In this document: one piece after another, positions 13,772 through 20,878 of the stretch
Numbering within the stretch: position 1 is the first letter of the stretch
How the letters are laid out: each line of letters opens with the position of its first letter
Virus record (IMG/VR): IMGVR_UViG_3300035698_010750
Coordinates: 1 to 21,052 of that record
DNA: 21,052 bases
Direction: 5' to 3' (one strand)
Source of the DNA: a virus
Notes under the pieces: generated by a model
What the model was told of the DNA's origin: nothing
Database searches by the model: none
What the model saw: only the letters and a program-made list of their open reading frames with translations
Position numbers and translations under genes: made by a program

Positions 13772-14171
13772 AGAGGATTGTAAATGTCCTTTTTGTAGCA
13801 ATAAAAATGGCAAAAACAATCCTTTTTATGGTAAAAAACATACAAAAAAATCTAGAGAAAAAATTAGCAAAAATCACGCAGACTTTAAAGGAATTAAAAG
13901 CTCTAAATTTGGAGTAAAAGTATCTAAAGAAACAAAACAAAAGATAAGTGATAATCACGCAGATTTCTCTGGAAATAAAAATCCAATGACTAAAAATAAA
14001 ATTATTAATCATCATATTTATCTACGTGGTTACGAAGATACTATTAAAATAGAAACAAATAAACATCGAGCTTTACACGCAAGAGCTTATGATTATATTT
14101 TAGATAAATATGGAAAAAAAGGTATTAATAATTATTTAAAATGGTTTAATAAAAAATACGGATTAAAATAA
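13746..14171 (+). mobile_element. Free-standing NUMOD3/HNH homing endonuclease 1
   Basis: A 141-residue protein. A CPFC knuckle near residue 15 is followed by NUMOD3-type DNA-binding repeats: NPFYGKKHTKKSREKISKNH and KFGVKVSKETKQKISDNH. The C-terminal nuclease has INHHIYLRG and HRALHARAYDYILDKYG, an HNH-like pattern. Such genes move by cutting intron-less or gene-less alleles. It starts inside the 3' end of the phosphoesterase gene and ends directly before a GTG-started gene, and both borders carry a similar sequence, suggesting insertion between two formerly adjacent genes. It is highly Lys-rich and A+T-rich. Confidence 0.8.
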
Positions 14172-14636
14172 GTGGAAAAGAAACCAAAAAAAGACATAGG
14201 AACAGCCAAGGAGAGGCGCAAGAAGTTTGATAAGTGGATTAGCATGGACCAATATTATAGTAGCCAAGGCAAAATCCGCCCAATCTATGCGCCCTCTTCT
14301 GGTAATAATTTTAAGAAAAAAAAGATTAAATGTTGTGTATGTAAAGACTTAGGGTTTAATAACTTTACATGTAAAGCAGATAATCAATGGTATTGCGAAG
14401 ACTGCGCTAAATATTATGACTCTAGAAATAAAGATAGACGCTTATTAAATTTGTTTCAAAATAAAACTAAATCAGATTTTGACAAAATATATGAGGCTAA
14501 AAAATGGTTACACTTAGTAATAAAGTACTTGAAAAAGCTTTTGATAAGAAAATTATCCCAAACATCACGTGCTTGGGAGTTGATACTGCAAGTCGTACAG
14601 GCTGGTGTAAAGCGACTACTACCAAAAAAGAAGTAG
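14172..14636 (+). CDS. Zinc-ribbon protein, GTG start
   Basis: A 154-residue reading frame. Residues 1-50 are basic (AKERRKKFDKW, GKIRPIYAPSSG). Residues 54-78 form a zinc ribbon with CVCK and YCEDC (Cys54/57 and Cys75/78). The final 44 residues lie over the start of the resolvase gene in another frame, look unlike the rest and may be non-functional read-through. The GTG directly follows the HNH stop codon and lacks a good ribosome binding site, as if the original ATG leader was displaced by the HNH insertion. Its first 130 bases are richer in G and C than the neighbours. Family not recognised. Confidence 0.65.
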   Translation: MEKKPKKDIGTAKERRKKFDKWISMDQYYSSQGKIRPIYAPSSGNNFKKKKIKCCVCKDLGFNNFTCKADNQWYCEDCAKYYDSRNKDRRLLNLFQNKTKSDFDKIYEAKKWLHLVIKYLKKLLIRKLSQTSRAWELILQVVQAGVKRLLPKKK

Positions 14637-15034
14637 TATTTGATTACGGCTTTATAGATGTTAAAAGTAATAATAAATACTTTAAGTATAATAGGTATAT
14701 AAAATTATTTTCTAATATAGTAAAGACTGATAAATTAATTATAGAAGAATCTTTTTACGGAAGAAATGTAAAAACATTTCAAATGCTATCTAGATTAGGT
14801 GGGTTTATATACGCTATTGCTCACCTTAATGGACAAAAAGATAAAGAGTTCTTACTAGCAACAACTGCTAGAAAACAACTAGGGTTTAAAGGAAATTTAA
14901 AGAAACAACTTATTCATCAACAGTTTCTTAAAACATTAAAACTAAAACTAGATGACGAGGACGTAATTGATGCAATGGTTCTCGCTATCAACGGAATACT
15001 AGACCATGAGAATACTATATCACTTCCTATCTAA
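14504..15034 (+). CDS. RuvC-like Holliday junction resolvase
   Basis: A 176-residue protein of the RNase H-like RuvC fold: LGVDTASRTGW with Asp27, LIIEESFYG with Glu81/Glu82, TARKQLGFKGNLKKQLIHQQF (KxxV-type basic helix) and the C-terminal acidic motif DDEDVIDAMVLAI. It would resolve four-way junctions and branched replication intermediates before packaging. The ATG has GAGG about 8 bases upstream. It shares 133 bases with the preceding zinc-ribbon frame, unusually long for this window. A second, unrelated resolvase candidate begins at 20856. Confidence 0.83.
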   Translation: MVTLSNKVLEKAFDKKIIPNITCLGVDTASRTGWCKATTTKKEVVFDYGFIDVKSNNKYFKYNRYIKLFSNIVKTDKLIIEESFYGRNVKTFQMLSRLGGFIYAIAHLNGQKDKEFLLATTARKQLGFKGNLKKQLIHQQFLKTLKLKLDDEDVIDAMVLAINGILDHENTISLPI

Positions 15035-15123
15035 AATTTTAAATGTCTACTATAATTGGAGAAGTAATTTTAATAGTAGACTCTTTGATTTTAAAAATAA
15101 AAAACATTTACGGAGAAAAACTA

Positions 15124-16068
15124 ATGTCTGATATTAAAACTTTAGTAAAAGAATTAAGTAAAGACGGTTTTGTAATTAAAACAGCTGATACTCTAAGGAA
15201 ACCAGAGAAAATTAGAACTGACGTATTCTCTTTAGATTTTGTTTTAGACGGAGGTATATCCCAATGTGAAGGCGGACATAGGTTAGAGTTTTGGGGAGCA
15301 GAGAGTAGTGGTAAAACAACTTTTGCTCTTCATGTTATTAAAAAGTATCAAAAACTTAAAAAGACTTGCGTATTTATAGACGCAGAAAGGTCTTATGATA
15401 CTGATTGGGGTAGTAAAATGGGAGTTGATAATAAAAACCTTATTATAGCCTACCCAAATACCTTAGAAGATTGTGGAGACTTATTAGTTAGACTTATACC
15501 TGAAGTAGATTTGATTGTCATTGATAGTATAGTAGGTTTAATTCCTATGGGAGAATCAGAAAGAGATACAGAATCTCCTCAAGTAGCATTACAAGCAAGA
15601 GTAAATTCTCTTATTACTAGAAAAATATACGGAACAGTAGGTGAAAGAGCTGTTACTTTTATATTTATTAACCAACTAAGACAAAAAATAGGAGGATATG
15701 GAAACCCAAATACTTCTGCTGGAGGTAACGCTTTAAAACATATGTATAGTACTAGAATAGAGTTTAAGAAAGCTAAACCTATTAAAGAAGGAGATGAAAA
15801 GATAGGAATAGAACTTAAACTAAACTGTATTAAGAATAAAAAAGGTCGTCCTAATAGAGTAGCTGAAATAGATTTTTATTTAGACGGTAGTTTAGATAAT
15901 ACAAAAAGTTTATTTTACGCAGGTTTAAAGTTTGGTGTTATAGAAAGAACAGGAAATACTTATAATTTTAAGGACAAAAAATCTGCTGGTAAGGATAAGT
16001 TTATTGAATTATTAGAAGAAAAAGATTGGAAAACAATGGAGAATGAAATATGGAAAACTTTAAAATGA
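15124..16068 (+). CDS. RecA/UvsX-like recombinase
   Basis: A 314-residue RecA-family ATPase. FSLDFVLDGGI, Walker A GAESSGKT at 58-65, FIDAERSYD (catalytic Glu region), Walker B LIVIDS, the L1-like region after PMGESERD, INQLRQKIG and the L2/C-terminal SAGGNALKHM are in the order of RecA and UvsX. It should form filaments on single-stranded DNA for recombination-dependent replication and repair. I chose ATG 15124 because GGAG at 15112-15115 is 8 bases upstream and the protein then begins in the normal place; the frame stays open to 15043 but that extension lacks a ribosome binding site. Confidence 0.9.
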   Translation: MSDIKTLVKELSKDGFVIKTADTLRKPEKIRTDVFSLDFVLDGGISQCEGGHRLEFWGAESSGKTTFALHVIKKYQKLKKTCVFIDAERSYDTDWGSKMGVDNKNLIIAYPNTLEDCGDLLVRLIPEVDLIVIDSIVGLIPMGESERDTESPQVALQARVNSLITRKIYGTVGERAVTFIFINQLRQKIGGYGNPNTSAGGNALKHMYSTRIEFKKAKPIKEGDEKIGIELKLNCIKNKKGRPNRVAEIDFYLDGSLDNTKSLFYAGLKFGVIERTGNTYNFKDKKSAGKDKFIELLEEKDWKTMENEIWKTLK

Positions 16069-16238
16069 GATTAACTCTTAGAGACGAAGTTCGACAAGTA
16101 GACATAACTTGTCATAGAGATTCAGATATTTTTGAAGTAATGAGAGAAATTAGAGGACTATTAATAGCTTGGGGATATCATGAAGCAACTGTACTTGAAG
16201 GTTGTGAATATATAGTAGAAGAATATAAGGAAGATTAA
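16050..16238 (+). CDS. Small acidic hypothetical protein, 62 residues
   Basis: Overlaps the recA-like gene by 19 bases and ends in TAATG shared with the second HNH gene. It has a beta-strand pair (MRLTLRDEVRQVDITC) followed by a helix (DIFEVMREIRGLLIAWGY) and a final strand, a compact alpha/beta build. GGAG-containing sequence precedes the ATG. It resembles many short phage proteins next to recombination genes but has no named family that I recognise. Confidence 0.65.
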   Translation: MENFKMRLTLRDEVRQVDITCHRDSDIFEVMREIRGLLIAWGYHEATVLEGCEYIVEEYKED

Positions 16239-16759
16239 TGGCATATTCTGGAAAACCAAGAGGTATGACTGGAAAAAAACATTCTACTATAGCTAAGAAA
16301 AAAATGAGTTTGGCTAAAGTTGGTAAACATCCTTGGAATTATAAACTAACTAAAGAAACAGATGAAAGACTTAAATTATGTAGTAAAAAATATAAAAACA
16401 GAAAGATTACTTGGAAAAATAAACTTAGAAAACCCCATAAGATGTCTGAAGAAGGGAAAGCTCAAATAAGAAAAAATGGTTTAGGACATAAAGTTAGCAA
16501 AAAAATTAGAAAAATAATAGCTGAAAAAGTTTCTAAAGCAACTAAAGGAAAAAAGAATATTAAAGTAAGACATCATTTATATGGTAAAAACTCTGAAGAG
16601 ATTTTAAATACAACTAGAAGTTTACATAGAAAAATACATAGTTCAGCTTATTGGTATTTATTAGAAGTTTTAGGAAAAAAAGAGATTGATAAATATATAA
16701 AATGGTTTTTTAAAAAACAGGGGAAAGAAAATTCAACTACAAAATATAGCAAACTTTAA
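16238..16759 (+). mobile_element. Free-standing NUMOD3/HNH homing endonuclease 2
   Basis: A 173-residue protein with three NUMOD3-like blocks (GMTGKKHSTIAKKKMSLA, PHKMSEEGKAQIRKNG, GHKVSKKIRKIIAEKVS) and a C-terminal nuclease with VRHHLYGKN and RSLHRKIHSSAYWYLLE, closely parallel to HNH 1, including a shared KWF.KK C-terminal pattern. That parallel suggests its natural end is near 16724; the final ten residues (ENSTTKYSKL) read over the start of the polymerase gene in a different frame. Its ATG overlaps the upstream stop codon. Confidence 0.78.
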
Positions 16760-19700
16760 AAGAAAAATTTATTTATTTATTAGAGAAAATGATGGTTCTC
16801 TAACAATAACAAATGATGATAAATTTTATCCTTTCTACTATGAACCTGCTGATGATGGAGATTATTATGGATATGATGGTATTCCTCTTAAAAAAATAAT
16901 AGTATCAGAACCAAATGAGATAGCAAAACAAAGGAGTTCTCAAAGTTATAGTGCTGATATTAAATTTGTAAATAATTATTTGATTCATAAAGTTGATAAA
17001 CTTACAGTAGCAAAACCTAAGTATTTGTTTATAGATATAGAGGTTGTATCTCCAAAGGAGTTCCCAGAACCAGCTCAAGCGAAATATCCAATTAGTTGTA
17101 TTACTGTATATAACTCTTTAGATAAAGACTATGTTACTTGGTGGTTACCTGATTATGAAAATGAAAAAGAAATGTTAGATGATTTTTGTTTCTACGTTCA
17201 TGGAGAAGCACCTGATATTATCTTAGCTTGGAATGTTCAGTTTGATTACACTTACTTACATAATAGGATTAAAGATTTTGCTAAAAGAATTAGTCCTATT
17301 GGTTTAAGTAGATACGGAGAAGGAGAGAATTTATTTTATCCTACTGGTATTAGTATAGTTGATTATCTAGGTTTATATAAAAAAGTATTTATGAGAGAAG
17401 CAAGCTATGCGTTAGATTATATAGCTCAAACTAGATTAAAAGAAAAGCCTTGGCCAAAGACAGACTTTGGAGAGGTAAGTGAATTAGTTAAAGCTAAGAA
17501 TATTAATGACGTTAAGAGAATGGTTAAGATTGAAACTAACGAACAGTTAATAGATTACTATAATGAGATTAGATGTTTAACTAAAACGAAGTGGGAAGAT
17601 TTATATTTTAATAGTAGGATTGTAGAAATGCTCTTACTAGAAGAAGCCAAACTTAAAAACGTAGTACTTCCTAATAAACAAAAAGTATCTGAAAAAGGAG
17701 AGTTTCAAGGAGCTACAAGAGAATCAGAACTTATGGGAGCCCAGTTTAATATAGGGAAGTTTGACTTAGGTTCAGCTTATCCTAATATGATAGTAAACTT
17801 TTGTTTAGACTCTCAAAATATAGACCCAGTTAAGCTAGACGAAAATATAGAAATAGACGGAGTTTATTATAGTCAAAATAAAGAAGCTCTATTACCTTCT
17901 ATCGTTAAAAAAATCTTAATTTTAAAAGATGACCTAAAAGTTCAACAAAAAAAAGACCCACGATTAAAAAAGAAGTACGATGGTATTAAGGCTGTGGTAA
18001 ACAGCACCTTTGGAGTCATGGGGAACCAATACTTTCGTTTATATGATAATAGAGTTGCTTCTAGTATTACATATTTAGTAAGGGATTTAATCCATTATAC
18101 TAGAAAACGTTTAAAAGAGAAGAATGTAGACGTTGTTTACTGGGATACAGACAGTTGCGCAAAAGACACTCCAATATTAATAAAAGAAAATAATAATATT
18201 AATATTATTCCTATTGAAGATTTATATTGTGCTCCTAAATCAAAAAATACAAAAGAAATAGAAATTAAAAATAATATAAAAATTTGGACTGATAAAGGTT
18301 GGAGTAAAATTAAATATGTATATAGACATAAAACCGATAAAACGATGTACAGAATTTATACTAGAAAAGGAATTGTTGAAGTTTCTGAAGACCATTCATT
18401 AATAATAAATAATAAAGAAATAAAACCAAACGAATTAAATATAGGAGATACTATAGATATTATTGATTTTCCTAAAATATATAATATTATTCAAGTAAAT
18501 TTAGATTTAGCTTGGATAATAGGATTCTTTTTAGCTGAGGGGCATTGTAATAAAATATTATATAAGAAAAAAGATGTTAAAAGACGTTGGACAATTTCGA
18601 ACCAAAATAAATTTTTATTACAAAAAGCCCAAAAAATATTAAATACATACGGATTTAATACTATTATAAAAGACTATAGAAAATCTAGTAATTGTTATAG
18701 TTTAAGACCTATTAAATCTAAAATTCCTTTACATTCTATTTTTGAATATTGGTGTTTAACAAAAACAGGGGATAAAAAAATTCCTAATTTTATTCTCCAG
18801 TCCTCAAAAGAATCTTTAAAATCTTTTTTAAAAGGATATTTTGAAGGAGACGCAAACATACAAAATAATATTACTACTGTAATGACAATTGATAAATCAT
18901 TAGCCCAAGGAGTTTGTTTTATTTTAAATAGATTAGAAATAGATTATTCTTTAGGATTGCGTAAAAATAAACCGAATGTAACTGTAATTAGATTAATAAA
19001 TAATAAACATGATAAAAGAATTAAACAATATAATAAAATTAAAAATATAATAAAATTTAAAGTTGATGATTATATTTATGATATAGAAACAGAAAATCAT
19101 CATTTTTGTGGTGGAGTTGGAAATGTTTTATTACATAATAGTGTCTTTACAACTACTATTGAAGACATTACTGAAGACCTAAACCAATATATTCAAGATT
19201 GGGGTAGACAATATAACAAAGATAGTATTGATATGAAGTATGATTATGAAGGATATTTCACTGCGGTCTTTTTCTTAGGAAAATGTCACTATTTCGGACA
19301 TATTTTTGGAAAGACAGAACCAGAGATTAAGGGAGTAGAAATTACTCGTAGTAGTTCTAGTAAATATGAAGCTCATTTTCAGCAAGAACTATTAGAACTA
19401 GTCTTAGCTAAAAAATCTAAAGATGAAGTTGTAGATTGGATTACTTCTGAAAAAGAAAGATTAAAAACTTTACCTATAGAACAAATAGGGTTTCCAGCTA
19501 AGATTCAAAATAAAGTATACAAGACTCTTACTATTTTTAAAAGAGCCTATGACCTTAGTAGAAGTATTAATTCAAAGTTTGAAGTAAATTCTGGAGAGCT
19601 GTTTTATTATATCTTTGTAAAACCTATTACTAAAGACGATAACGTATTAGCTTTTAAACAAGATAATAAAGACTTTATAGATTGGAGTATACATTTAGAT

Positions 19701-19811
19701 TGGGACGCTATTGCTAAGAGAAGTATTATTAAAAAAGCTAAGACTATATTTGAAGCCCAAGGTTGGGAGACAAGTAAACTTGATAACCCAGACCAACTAG
19801 GATTATTTTAA
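16731..19811 (+). CDS. Family B DNA polymerase with intein; non-ATG start
   Basis: Exonuclease motifs are YLFIDIEV, AWNVQFDYTYLHNRI and IVDYLGLYKK; polymerase motifs are A, FDLGSAYPNM; B, KAVVNSTFGVMGN; and C, YWDTDS, which is split by an intein and continues SVFTT. The frame is open from 16701, and the stretch before 16980 is clearly polymerase N-terminal domain (KRKIYLFIREND, FYPFYYEP, IPLKKIIVSEP, SADIKFVNNYLI), so the TTG at 16980 is not the start. No ATG, GTG or TTG lies further upstream in frame. ATT 16731, with AGGGG at 16719-16723, is my best guess; frameshifting from the overlapping HNH gene is the alternative. About 1026 residues before splicing and 698 after. It should be the replicative polymerase. 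Confidence 0.85.
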   Translation: MQLQNIANFKRKIYLFIRENDGSLTITNDDKFYPFYYEPADDGDYYGYDGIPLKKIIVSEPNEIAKQRSSQSYSADIKFVNNYLIHKVDKLTVAKPKYLFIDIEVVSPKEFPEPAQAKYPISCITVYNSLDKDYVTWWLPDYENEKEMLDDFCFYVHGEAPDIILAWNVQFDYTYLHNRIKDFAKRISPIGLSRYGEGENLFYPTGISIVDYLGLYKKVFMREASYALDYIAQTRLKEKPWPKTDFGEVSELVKAKNINDVKRMVKIETNEQLIDYYNEIRCLTKTKWEDLYFNSRIVEMLLLEEAKLKNVVLPNKQKVSEKGEFQGATRESELMGAQFNIGKFDLGSAYPNMIVNFCLDSQNIDPVKLDENIEIDGVYYSQNKEALLPSIVKKILILKDDLKVQQKKDPRLKKKYDGIKAVVNSTFGVMGNQYFRLYDNRVASSITYLVRDLIHYTRKRLKEKNVDVVYWDTDSCAKDTPILIKENNNINIIPIEDLYCAPKSKNTKEIEIKNNIKIWTDKGWSKIKYVYRHKTDKTMYRIYTRKGIVEVSEDHSLIINNKEIKPNELNIGDTIDIIDFPKIYNIIQVNLDLAWIIGFFLAEGHCNKILYKKKDVKRRWTISNQNKFLLQKAQKILNTYGFNTIIKDYRKSSNCYSLRPIKSKIPLHSIFEYWCLTKTGDKKIPNFILQSSKESLKSFLKGYFEGDANIQNNITTVMTIDKSLAQGVCFILNRLEIDYSLGLRKNKPNVTVIRLINNKHDKRIKQYNKIKNIIKFKVDDYIYDIETENHHFCGGVGNVLLHNSVFTTTIEDITEDLNQYIQDWGRQYNKDSIDMKYDYEGYFTAVFFLGKCHYFGHIFGKTEPEIKGVEITRSSSSKYEAHFQQELLELVLAKKSKDEVVDWITSEKERLKTLPIEQIGFPAKIQNKVYKTLTIFKRAYDLSRSINSKFEVNSGELFYYIFVKPITKDDNVLAFKQDNKDFIDWSIHLDWDAIAKRSIIKKAKTIFEAQGWETSKLDNPDQLGLF
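18156..19139 (+). mobile_element. Intein with LAGLIDADG endonuclease in polymerase motif C
   Basis: A 328-residue in-frame insertion directly after DTDS of motif C. It begins CAKDTPILIKEN (block A), has VEVSEDHSLI (block B His), two endonuclease helices, AWIIGFFLAEGH and FLKGYFEGDAN with Glu and Asp at the catalytic positions, and ends DYIYDIETENHHF then NVLLHN (blocks F and G); the next extein residue is Ser. Archaeal and viral family B polymerases carry inteins in the same catalytic motif. Splicing is required to restore the metal-binding Asp environment, so unspliced polymerase should be inactive. Confidence 0.93.
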
Positions 19812-20434
19812 TGATTGAATTTGTATCTCCGAAACAATGTATTGTTAGATATTGTACTTGGAGTAAAATTTCAAAGTTAATGAAACAATATCATTATAAA
19901 GAAGATCATATAGGTGGAAATATAGAAAAATGTTTTGGATTATATTTTCAAAATAGATTAATAGGTGGGATGGCGTTCGGTTATCCTAGACATAATAAGA
20001 AGTATTCACAAAATGGAAAATATAAAGTTTGGGACTTAAGAAGATTATGTTGTATAGACGATACTCCTAAAAATACAGAAAGTTATTTTATTGGAAAAGT
20101 ATTAAAAATTATAAGAGATAAAACTGACGTAGATTTTGTAATTAGTTATTCAGATACAACTGTAGGGCATTACGGTATTATTTATAGAGCTAGTAATTTT
20201 GAACAAATAGGAACTACTGGTAAATCCAAATATGTTTTATGGAATAATAAACGATATCATGTACGAAGCTTAACGATAGACAGACCTTATTCTTATAGAT
20301 TAAGAGAAGCAATAAAAACTGGAGAAGCTGAACTTAAAATAGGAAAAGAAAAATTTATATATAGATATAAAATTAGAAGGAAAAATAATATGAATAAGAT
20401 TAAACAATTAGTCTTATTTGAAGGAGGTGATTAA
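19811..20434 (+). CDS. Mom-like DNA adenine modification protein
   Basis: A 207-residue protein with the pattern of the phage Mu Mom family, a GNAT-related fold that converts adenine in phage DNA to a methylcarbamoyl form and blocks restriction. Supporting blocks are KLMKQYHYKED, LIGGMAFGYPRHN, KVWDLRRLCCIDDTPKNTESYFIGKVLKII, VDFVISYSDTTVGHYGIIYRASNFEQIGTT and a basic C-terminal segment. The R-L-x2-x-D-D-x-x-x-N-x-x-S and SY-D-x4-GH-G-x-IY-A-SN strings are the most telling. The ATG overlaps the polymerase stop, so the protein is probably made with the replisome. The exact chemical product cannot be read from sequence. Confidence 0.78.
   Translation: MIEFVSPKQCIVRYCTWSKISKLMKQYHYKEDHIGGNIEKCFGLYFQNRLIGGMAFGYPRHNKKYSQNGKYKVWDLRRLCCIDDTPKNTESYFIGKVLKIIRDKTDVDFVISYSDTTVGHYGIIYRASNFEQIGTTGKSKYVLWNNKRYHVRSLTIDRPYSYRLREAIKTGEAELKIGKEKFIYRYKIRRKNNMNKIKQLVLFEGGD
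20421..20431 (+). promoter_or_regulatory. Extended perfect Shine-Dalgarno sequence
   Basis: AAGGAGGTGAT is complementary to eleven bases at the 3' end of bacterial 16S rRNA, an unusually long match. It lies 9 bases before ATG 20441 when measured from its 3' end (13 from AGGAGG) and inside the end of the Mom-like gene. It supports a host with canonical Shine-Dalgarno initiation. Confidence 0.7.
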
Positions 20435-20440
20435 ATTCTA

Positions 20441-20656
20441 ATGAAAAGTTATATAGTTCTTTTGAGACACGATGAAACAAAAGAAATCAAAAGTACTCTT
20501 TGTAAGGATAATGATGAAGTTGCAACCTTACTAACTCATTTAGACACTGATATTTATTCAATAGAGAAAATTGAGGTAGTAAGTGAGTTTAATTCAGATT
20601 TAAAATATTTTTGTCTAAAACCAAAAAACTTAGAAACAGGTCAAAAGGAGGAATAA
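20441..20656 (+). CDS. Hypothetical protein, 71 residues
   Basis: Begins MKSYIVLLRHDETKEIKSTL, giving a beta-hairpin, then a helix (DNDEVATLLTHLD) and another strand (IEKIEVVSEF), with a polar tail. It looks like a small alpha/beta domain of the type often found in phages, but I do not recognise it. Its start follows the extended Shine-Dalgarno sequence at 20421. Confidence 0.66.
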   Translation: MKSYIVLLRHDETKEIKSTLCKDNDEVATLLTHLDTDIYSIEKIEVVSEFNSDLKYFCLKPKNLETGQKEE

Positions 20657-20659
20657 TTC

Positions 20660-20878
20660 ATGATTAGTAATAACGATCTATATAAAGAAATTAAGGTTAT
20701 GGAAACAGTGATTGAAGCTGAAGTAGATGTATATAAGAAAGCTATGCTTAAAGCTCAAGTATTAAGTTTAAAATTACTCCATAATCAAAGAAGTAATATG
20801 GTTCAAATAATGAAAAAAATAGGAGCTAATCCTATTGAACCAAAAGAGCGTAGAGATGTTAAAGAAAAAACTGAATAG
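20660..20878 (+). CDS. Hypothetical helical protein, 72 residues
   Basis: AGGAGG at 20647-20652 is 7 bases before the ATG. The product is two long helices (LYKEIKVMETVIEAEVDVYKK and MLKAQVLSLKLLHNQR) with heptad-like hydrophobic spacing, so a coiled coil is likely, and a charged tail. It overlaps the resolvase-like gene by 23 bases. Function unknown. Confidence 0.65.
   Translation: MISNNDLYKEIKVMETVIEAEVDVYKKAMLKAQVLSLKLLHNQRSNMVQIMKKIGANPIEPKERRDVKEKTE

Noticed and set aside
15043-15123. Upstream extension of the RecA-like protein
   Set aside because: It has no ribosome binding site and adds a hydrophobic stretch not found in the family; ATG 15124 has a good site.
16980-16982. TTG as the start of the DNA polymerase
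   Set aside because: There is no ribosome binding site before it, and the upstream in-frame sequence is recognisable polymerase N-terminal domain.
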